Below, piece after piece: positions 6,419 to 10,797 of a DNA stretch of 10,797 nt. Within the stretch, counting starts at the first letter, position 1; each line of letters begins with the position of its first letter. The notes under the pieces are model-generated. The model saw only the letters and a list, made by a program, of their open reading frames with translations. It ran no database searches and had not been told where the DNA came from. The position numbers and the translations under genes were made by a program. The DNA is taken from NCBI GenBank assembly GCA_013812485.1, contig JACCTJ010000064.1:1-10797 (forward strand). The letters are read 5' to 3'. Origin of the DNA: Thermoleophilaceae bacterium. GTDB lineage: Bacteria; Actinomycetota; Thermoleophilia; Solirubrobacterales; Thermoleophilaceae.

Positions 6419-7408
6419 GTGGCCGAGATGCGCTATCGGGAGGCGCTCAACCAGGCGCTGCGCGAGGAGCTCGAGGCCGACGACAACGTCTTCATCATGG
6501 GTGAGGACATCGGGGTCTTCCAGGGCGCGTTCAAGGTCACCGAGGGCCTGCTCGAGGACTTCGGCGAGAAGCGCGTCCGCGACACCCCGATCTCCGAGAA
6601 CACGATCGTCGGCGCCGGCGTGGGCGCGGCCATGGGCGGCCTGCGCCCGATCGTCGAGATCATGACCATCAACTTCTCGCTGCTGGCGCTCGACCAGATC
6701 ATCAACGCCGCGGCGAGCGTGCGCTACATGTTCGGCGGACAGGTCGGCGTCCCGATGGTCATCCGCATGCCCCAGGGCGGCGGCCACCAGCTCGGCCCCA
6801 CCCACTCGCACTGCCTCGAGGCGCTCTACCTACACATCCCCGGCCTGCTCGTCGCCGTACCCTCCACTGCGGCCGACGCCAAGGGCCTGCTCAAGACGGC
6901 GATCCGCGATCCCAACCCAGTGATCTTCATCGAGCACGAGGCACTCTACGGGCGCAAGGGCGAGGTCCCGGAGAACGGCGACGCCGAGCCGATGCGCTTC
7001 GGCGAGGCGGCGATCCGCCGCGAGGGCGAGGACGTGACGATCGTCGGCATCTCGCGCCAGGCCCTGGTCGCTGCCGACGCCGCCGAGACGCTCGCCGACG
7101 AGCACGAGATCGAGGCCGAGGTGATCGACCCGCGCACGCTGCGCCCGCTCGACCTCGACACGATCATCGAGTCGGTGAAGAAGACCAACCGCGCGGTGAT
7201 CGTCGAGGAGGGCTGGCCACACGGCGGCGTCGGGGCCAACCTCGCGGCGCTTATCCAGGAGCAGGCCTTCGACCACCTCGACGCGCCGGTCGGGCGCGTG
7301 ACCGGGGCGGACACGCCGATGCCCTACTCGAAGCCGCTCGAGCAGGCGGCGATGCCCCACTCCGAGCACGTAGTCAAAGCCGTGCTCTCGACCTTCCGCG
7401 ACCTGTAG
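6419..7408 (+). CDS. pdhB: 2-oxoacid (probably pyruvate) dehydrogenase E1 component, beta subunit
   Basis: A 329-residue transketolase-like beta subunit of the alpha2-beta2 E1 enzyme, of normal length. It shows GEDIG (28-32), the catalytic Glu60 in DTPISENTIVGAGVGAA, and the PTHSHCLEAL loop with His129 and His131 near the cofactor. The C-terminal domain has VIDPRTLRPLD and VEEGWPHGGVGANL. The substrate cannot be fixed from these residues. The start is taken as GTG 6419 (reading MAEMRYREAL), five bases after the E1-alpha stop; ATG 6428 is possible and would drop three residues. A G-rich stretch (GGGGG at 6402-6406) lies upstream within the end of the alpha gene. Together the spacing and partner genes mark a co-transcribed complex operon. 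Confidence 0.93.
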   Translation: MAEMRYREALNQALREELEADDNVFIMGEDIGVFQGAFKVTEGLLEDFGEKRVRDTPISENTIVGAGVGAAMGGLRPIVEIMTINFSLLALDQIINAAASVRYMFGGQVGVPMVIRMPQGGGHQLGPTHSHCLEALYLHIPGLLVAVPSTAADAKGLLKTAIRDPNPVIFIEHEALYGRKGEVPENGDAEPMRFGEAAIRREGEDVTIVGISRQALVAADAAETLADEHEIEAEVIDPRTLRPLDLDTIIESVKKTNRAVIVEEGWPHGGVGANLAALIQEQAFDHLDAPVGRVTGADTPMPYSKPLEQAAMPHSEHVVKAVLSTFRDL

Positions 7409-7425
7409 AGAGGACCCGCCCGCCA

Positions 7426-8793
7426 ATGGCCACCGACATCACCATGCCGCGCCTGTCCGATTCGATGGAGGAGGGCACGGTCCTGAAGTGGCTGGTCGAG
7501 CAGGGCGGCGAGGTCAAGCGGGGCGAGGCGCTCGTCGAGATCGAGACCGACAAGGCCAACATGACCTACGAGGCCGACACCGACGGCACCCTGATCGAGG
7601 TGATCGCGGGCGAGGGGGACACGCTGTCGATCGGCGAGGTCATCGCGCGGGTGGGAGATCCGTCGGAGGCCTCACAGGATGGTGGCGGCGAGTCCGGCGA
7701 CGGGTCCGCCGAAGCGGGCGGCGGCGGCAACGAGACCGCGACCGAGGAGTCGGAGGAGGAGCGCAGCGTCGCCACCGCCGATGAGGACCGCGGCGGCGAG
7801 GTCGCTTCGGCCAACGGCGGCGCGCCCGCGGGCGGTGACGCGAGCCCGGACTCCTCCGACGGCAACGGCCGCGTCAAGGCCTCGCCCGTGGCCCGCCGCA
7901 TCGCCGGCGAGCAGGGGGTTGACCTGAGCGCCCTCGAGGGCTCGGGACCCGGCGGGCGGATCGTCAAGGCCGACGTGCTCGCCGCCGCCGGCGGCGACGA
8001 GGGCGAGGCGACGGCGACCGGGACGGTCGAAGAGGCGGGGGGCGACGAGCAGAAGGGCTCGATGCCCGAGCCACAGGAGGCGGTCGCCAAGGGCGAGGCG
8101 GGTCCCAAGGGCGAGGTCCACGTCCAGGAGCTCACCCGCCTTCAGCAGACCGTCTCGCGGCGCATGGCCGAGTCCAAGGCGACGGCGCCCGACTTCACGC
8201 TCGAGGTCGAGGTCGACATGGCGGCGTGCGTGGAGCTGCGCGGGCGGCTCAAGGAGCTCGCCGATCCCGTGCCCTCATTCAACGACATGATCGTCAAAGC
8301 CTGCGCCCTGGCGCTGCGCGAGCACCCACGCGTCAACGGCGCCTATCGCGACGGCCGGTTCGAGCTCTACGAGAAGATCAACATCGGCGTGGCGGTTGCG
8401 GCCAAGGACACTCTCGTCGTCCCCACCCTCTTCGACGTGGGATCTAAGTCGCTCGGCGAGATCGCCCGGGCCGCGCACGCGGCCATCGACAAGGTCCGCG
8501 ACGGGACGATCACCCCGCCCGAGCTCTCGGGCGGGACCTTCACCGTGTCGAACCTCGGCATGTACGGCATCGATCGCTTCTCGGCGGTGATCAACCCGCC
8601 GCAGGCCGCCATCCTGACCGTCGGCGCGCTCAAGAAGAAGCCGTTCGTCGACGACTCGGGTCGGGTTGTGGCCCGCGACATGGCGACGCTGTCACTCGTC
8701 TCCGATCACCGCATTCTCTACGGCGCCGACGGTGCTCAGTTCCTCGCGCGCGTGCGGGAGGCGCTCGAGCAGCCGCTGTCGCTGGCGCTCTGA
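7426..8793 (+). CDS. pdhC: dihydrolipoamide acyltransferase (E2) of the 2-oxoacid dehydrogenase complex
   Basis: A 455-residue E2 core protein that takes the acyl group from E1 on a swinging lipoyl arm and transfers it to CoA. It has one lipoyl domain (1-80) with the lipoyl lysine Lys43 in ETDKANM. An acidic, Gly/Ser/Glu-rich linker (about 84-148) follows, then a peripheral-subunit-binding domain (about 149-186: VKASPVARRIAGEQGVDL to GRIVKADVLAAA). A second linker (about 187-225) leads to the catalytic domain. The catalytic His428 lies in SDHRILYGAD, where the common HxxxDG motif reads HxxxYG. As recalled, plastid and cyanobacterial E2 proteins have the same Tyr, so this is probably functional. 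The linkers are Glu/Gly-rich rather than Ala/Pro-rich. GAGAGGA at 7407-7413 is the ribosome-binding site, 17 bases after the E1-beta stop. Confidence 0.93.
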   Translation: MATDITMPRLSDSMEEGTVLKWLVEQGGEVKRGEALVEIETDKANMTYEADTDGTLIEVIAGEGDTLSIGEVIARVGDPSEASQDGGGESGDGSAEAGGGGNETATEESEEERSVATADEDRGGEVASANGGAPAGGDASPDSSDGNGRVKASPVARRIAGEQGVDLSALEGSGPGGRIVKADVLAAAGGDEGEATATGTVEEAGGDEQKGSMPEPQEAVAKGEAGPKGEVHVQELTRLQQTVSRRMAESKATAPDFTLEVEVDMAACVELRGRLKELADPVPSFNDMIVKACALALREHPRVNGAYRDGRFELYEKINIGVAVAAKDTLVVPTLFDVGSKSLGEIARAAHAAIDKVRDGTITPPELSGGTFTVSNLGMYGIDRFSAVINPPQAAILTVGALKKKPFVDDSGRVVARDMATLSLVSDHRILYGADGAQFLARVREALEQPLSLAL

Positions 8794-8842
8794 GGGACGC
8801 GTGGCCGCTTCCGCCTGACGTCGCGCGGGAAAACCGAGAGCC

Positions 8843-9823
8843 ATGCCCGAAGCCAAGGACACGCCCGAAAAGAACGCGCCCGACCGCCACGGCGATGATC
8901 AGCCGAGCGATCCCACGGACCTGCCCAAGCGCTCATGGGGGGCAGTCCTCAAGCGCACGGCCAAGGAGTTCTCGGACGACAACATCACCGACTGGTCGGC
9001 CGCCCTCACCTACTACAGCGTGCTGTCGCTCTTCCCGGCGCTGCTAGTCCTGGTGGCCCTGCTCGGGCTGGTGGGAGGGCCGAAGACAACGCAGGCGATG
9101 CTCGATGTCGTCAACCAGCTCGGGCCGAGCTCGGCGGTCGAGACCTTCAAGCCCGCCATCGAGGGCGTCATCAACTCGAAGGGCGGGGCGGGCGCGCTCT
9201 TCGGCGTCGGACTGCTCGGCGCGATCTGGTCGGCGTCGGGCTACATCGGCGCCTTCTTCCGCGCCGCCAACGCGATCTGGGAGATCGAGGAGGGACGCGG
9301 CCCGGTCAAGCTGATCCCGCTGCGCCTCGGGGTGACCGTGCTCCTGCTCATCCTCGTTGCGGGGGTGGTGCTCGCGCTGGTCATCAGCGGCCCGGTGGCG
9401 GAGGCGGTCGGGAACGTCGTCGGGCTCGGAAGCACCGCGGTCACGGTGTGGTCGATCGCCAAGTGGCCGGTGCTTCTGCTCATCGTCTCCGGCCTCGTGG
9501 CCTTCCTCTACTTCGTCGCTCCGAACGCCCGGCTGCCGGGCTTTCGCTGGGTCACGCCCGGGGGCCTCCTCGCCGTCCTGCTGGCCATCGCCGCCTCGGC
9601 CGGATTCGGCTTCTACGTGGCCAACTTCGGCTCCTACAACGCCACCTACGGCGCGCTCGGCGGCGTGATCGTCTTCCTGCTGTGGCTGTGGATCATCAAC
9701 AACGCCCTCTTGTTCGGCTCCGAGCTCGACGCCGAGCTCGAGCGCAGCCGAGAGCTGCACGCCGGGATGGACGCGGAGGAGGAGCTCAAGCTTCCACCCC
9801 GCGTCGAGCCCAAGCCGAGCTAG
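8843..9823 (+). CDS. YihY/BrkB-family inner-membrane protein
   Basis: A 326-residue integral membrane protein. A charged cytoplasmic N-terminus of about 50 residues leads into six hydrophobic segments, at about 55-78, 117-140, 161-183, 205-226, 238-260 and 270-292, and then a charged tail. Family signatures are the DWSAALTYYSVLSLFPALL entry helix, the GAIWSASGYIGAF segment, and YNATYGALGG followed by LLFGSELDAELE at the end of the last span. Members were once called RNase BN by mistake; they are now treated as membrane proteins of unclear, possibly transport-related, function. GAGAG lies just before the ATG. The gene follows the E2 gene after 49 bases on the same strand, so read-through from that operon is possible but not shown. 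It ends 15 bases from the convergent VOC gene. Confidence 0.88.
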   Translation: MPEAKDTPEKNAPDRHGDDQPSDPTDLPKRSWGAVLKRTAKEFSDDNITDWSAALTYYSVLSLFPALLVLVALLGLVGGPKTTQAMLDVVNQLGPSSAVETFKPAIEGVINSKGGAGALFGVGLLGAIWSASGYIGAFFRAANAIWEIEEGRGPVKLIPLRLGVTVLLLILVAGVVLALVISGPVAEAVGNVVGLGSTAVTVWSIAKWPVLLLIVSGLVAFLYFVAPNARLPGFRWVTPGGLLAVLLAIAASAGFGFYVANFGSYNATYGALGGVIVFLLWLWIINNALLFGSELDAELERSRELHAGMDAEEELKLPPRVEPKPS

Positions 9824-9838
9824 ACGCGCAAGGGTTGC

Positions 9839-10249
9839 TCAGCCGACGCGGTTGGCGACCTCCACGAGGTTGCCGTCCGGGTCGCGGACGTAGACCGAGC
9901 AGAGCTCGCCCGTCGCGCCGTCCGCGCGGGTCGGTCCGAGCTCGATCTGGACGTCCAGGGACTCGAGGTGCGCGATCACCGCGTCGATCGGGGTCTCGGT
10001 CACCAGGCACAGGTCGGCCGAACCGGGCTGGGCGTGACGCGCGTTCGGCAGGTACTCGTTCCCGAGCTCGTGGAGGTTGAGCTTCTCGCTGCCGAACGCG
10101 AGCGCCCAGCGACTTCCGCCCGCGAACGAGAAGGCGCGCATGCCGAGCGTCCGCTCGTAGAAGTCGATCGTGGCGGCGAGGTCACGGACGGTGAGGACGA
10201 GGTGATCGAGGCCGGTGACCCGGGGCGGGCGGGGTGGGCCGCCCGACAC
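9839..10249 (-). CDS. VOC-family protein, GLOD5-like (glyoxalase/dioxygenase superfamily)
   Basis: A 136-residue single VOC module made of two beta-alpha-beta-beta-beta repeats. Repeat one begins LDHLVLTVRDLAATIDFYERTLGM, and repeat two begins ADLCLVTETPIDAVIAHLES. The motifs KLNLHELGNEY, HAQPGSADLCLVTE and VYVRDPDGNLVEV match the GLOD5 (glyoxalase-domain protein 5) group closely, as recalled. Likely metal ligands are His16, His60 and Glu130; the fourth is not evident. VOC proteins range from isomerases to dioxygenases and drug-binding proteins, so no reaction is assigned. The GTG start at 10249-10247 is supported by a strong GAGGAGG site at 10260-10254, four bases upstream. It ends 15 bases from the convergent BrkB gene. 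Confidence 0.88.
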   Translation of the reverse strand: MSGGPPRPPRVTGLDHLVLTVRDLAATIDFYERTLGMRAFSFAGGSRWALAFGSEKLNLHELGNEYLPNARHAQPGSADLCLVTETPIDAVIAHLESLDVQIELGPTRADGATGELCSVYVRDPDGNLVEVANRVG

Positions 10250-10253
10250 GCGC

Positions 10254-10260
10254 CCTCCTC
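10254..10260 (-). promoter_or_regulatory. strong ribosome-binding site fixing the GTG start of the VOC gene
   Basis: On the minus strand GAGGAGG lies four bases before GTG 10249. It is the strongest Shine-Dalgarno match noticed in the window and supports a GTG rather than an internal start. It also contains most of the TGA (10261-10259) that closes the short frame of the broken gene upstream. Confidence 0.6.
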
Positions 10261-10622
10261 AGTTGTCGGCGGGGACCCCGACGAGCGAGCCCGGCCGCTC
10301 GACGACACCGGCACCCTCGGCTCGGACCTGCGCCAACGCCTAGCGCCGCCTCGTAGTCGTCGAGGCGGCGACAGACGCGCAGCCAGGCCCAGCCCGGGCG
10401 CTCGCGCAGCTCGCGTGAGCGGTCAGCGTCGCCCGGTACCGAGGCGGAGCGATGGCGGGAAGCGGGACAGGTGCCCTCCGGCGAGGTGTAGGCACCGGCG
10501 TTGATCGGCCCGGAGCGCACGCCCTCGAGCATGGCTCGCTTCGTCGCCGGCGGCAGGGCCTCGATGGAGACCCTCAGCCGGCGAGCCGGGCGTCCTGGTC
10601 GGCCTCGCTTCACCGCCCGCAA
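10259..10622 (-). pseudogene. probable broken gene between the thioesterase and VOC genes
   Basis: Two reading frames look coding in turn. The first, from a possible TTG at 10622, reads through LPPATKRAMLEGVRSGP and INAGAYTSPEGTCP, resembling small hypothetical proteins of Thermoleophilia as recalled. It continues into ERPGWAWLRVCRRLDDYEAAL near 10341. Beyond that it becomes Arg/Gly/Pro-rich and overruns the VOC start. A second frame, opening after a TAG at 10342-10340, reads ALAQVRAEGAGVVERPGS, then LVGVPADN, and stops at 10261-10259 just before the VOC gene. Joining the frames near 10340 gives a continuous protein-like C-terminus, faintly like the end of P27-type phage terminase small subunits. 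A small insertion or a sequencing error would explain the break. The start has no clear ribosome-binding site, and the two halves may be unrelated remnants. Confidence 0.35.
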
Positions 10623-10669
10623 GCTACCGCGCCCCGGCCGCGAGCGCCAGGAGACGACCGCTTCTGGGC

Positions 10670-10686
10670 CAGGTCTTTCAGACCTG
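10670..10686 (-). terminator. perfect 7-bp stem-loop over the thioesterase stop codon
   Basis: CAGGTCT (10670-10676) and AGACCTG (10680-10686) form a perfect seven-pair stem around a three-base loop, and the minus-strand stop TGA (10680-10678) sits at the loop. It is placed where a terminator for the thioesterase gene would be, but no T-run follows on the minus strand, so termination is only possible, not shown. Confidence 0.25.
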
Positions 10687-10797
10687 AGCGTCGAGCAGCA
10701 GGCCGAGCTGGCGCGATTGGGCCACGAGCGTCCCGTCGGGCGCCCACAGCTCCCCGTCCTCCTCGAAGAAGCCGTCGCGCACGAGGCCGGTGCGGAA
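10678..10797 (-). CDS. acyl-CoA thioesterase, TesB-like (C-terminal part, cut by window edge)
   Basis: An open minus-strand frame enters from the right edge and ends with TGA at 10680-10678, giving 39 residues. It contains LVRDGFFEEDGELWAPDG and TLVAQSRQLGLLL. The G-x-L-W-x-x-D-G-x-L-V-A-x-x-x-Q-x-x-L-L pattern is that of the last strands of the second hot-dog fold in TesB-type acyl-CoA thioesterases, where the Gln is a conserved position. These enzymes hydrolyse acyl-CoA to free acid and CoA. Only the tail is visible, so length, start and substrate cannot be judged. It lies upstream of the broken gene and the VOC gene on the same strand. Confidence 0.75.
   Translation of the reverse strand, partial: FRTGLVRDGFFEEDGELWAPDGTLVAQSRQLGLLLDAQV

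Noticed and set aside
5082..8793. Acetoin dehydrogenase (acoABC) as the identity of the operon
   Set aside because: Not excluded, but no acetoin-specific neighbour is present; pyruvate or branched-chain oxoacid dehydrogenase is the safer call.
8935..10080. Plus-strand open frame of 381 codons overlapping the BrkB and VOC genes
   Set aside because: The product is Arg/Gly/Pro-rich with no domain, and both real genes are well supported in other frames.
1..10797. CRISPR arrays, tRNA or rRNA genes, insertion sequences, integrase attachment sites
   Set aside because: No regularly spaced repeats, tRNA-like cloverleaf, transposase or integrase, or flanking direct repeats were seen on reading both strands; an exact repeat search was not possible by eye.

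Overview
The window is high-GC DNA with dense coding, G/C-rich third codon positions and tight overlaps between stop and start codons. It looks like a chromosome segment of a high-GC actinobacterium. A Thermoleophilia/Solirubrobacterales-like lineage is possible, but no rRNA or marker gene is present to settle it.

Layout. (1) Positions 1-904, plus strand: end of an Asp23/Gls24-type envelope-stress operon, with the last 11 codons of one gene, an AmaP-like two-span membrane protein and a DUF2273-like small membrane protein, coupled by overlapping stop/start codons. (2) Positions 979-5047: an accessory block. A VapBC-like toxin-antitoxin pair on the minus strand (ribbon-helix-helix antitoxin, PIN-domain toxin) diverges from a large plus-strand protein of about 1,036 residues that joins a phospholipase-D/HKD nuclease-like domain, a superfamily II helicase and a C-terminal DUF3427 domain. 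A 16-bp inverted repeat lies at the antitoxin end of the gap between them. The helicase gene has TTA and ATA codons that were not noticed in the operon downstream, so lateral acquisition is likely. (3) Positions 5082-8793, plus strand: a compact operon for the E1-alpha, E1-beta and E2 subunits of a pyruvate or branched-chain 2-oxoacid dehydrogenase complex. No E3 gene is in the window. (4) Positions 8843-9823, plus strand: a YihY/BrkB-family membrane protein. (5) Positions 9839-10797, minus strand: a GLOD5-like VOC protein, a probably broken gene upstream of it, and the last 39 codons of a TesB-like acyl-CoA thioesterase entering from the right edge.

The E1 and E2 proteins would act together in oxidative decarboxylation of a 2-oxoacid to acyl-CoA. 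The Asp23-type membrane proteins would act at the cell envelope. The VapBC/helicase block sits between these housekeeping units and is the best candidate for a defence-type system. The domains are of known kinds; the least described point is the divergent pairing of this helicase with a toxin-antitoxin pair over one possible operator. No tRNA, rRNA, CRISPR array or insertion sequence was recognised.
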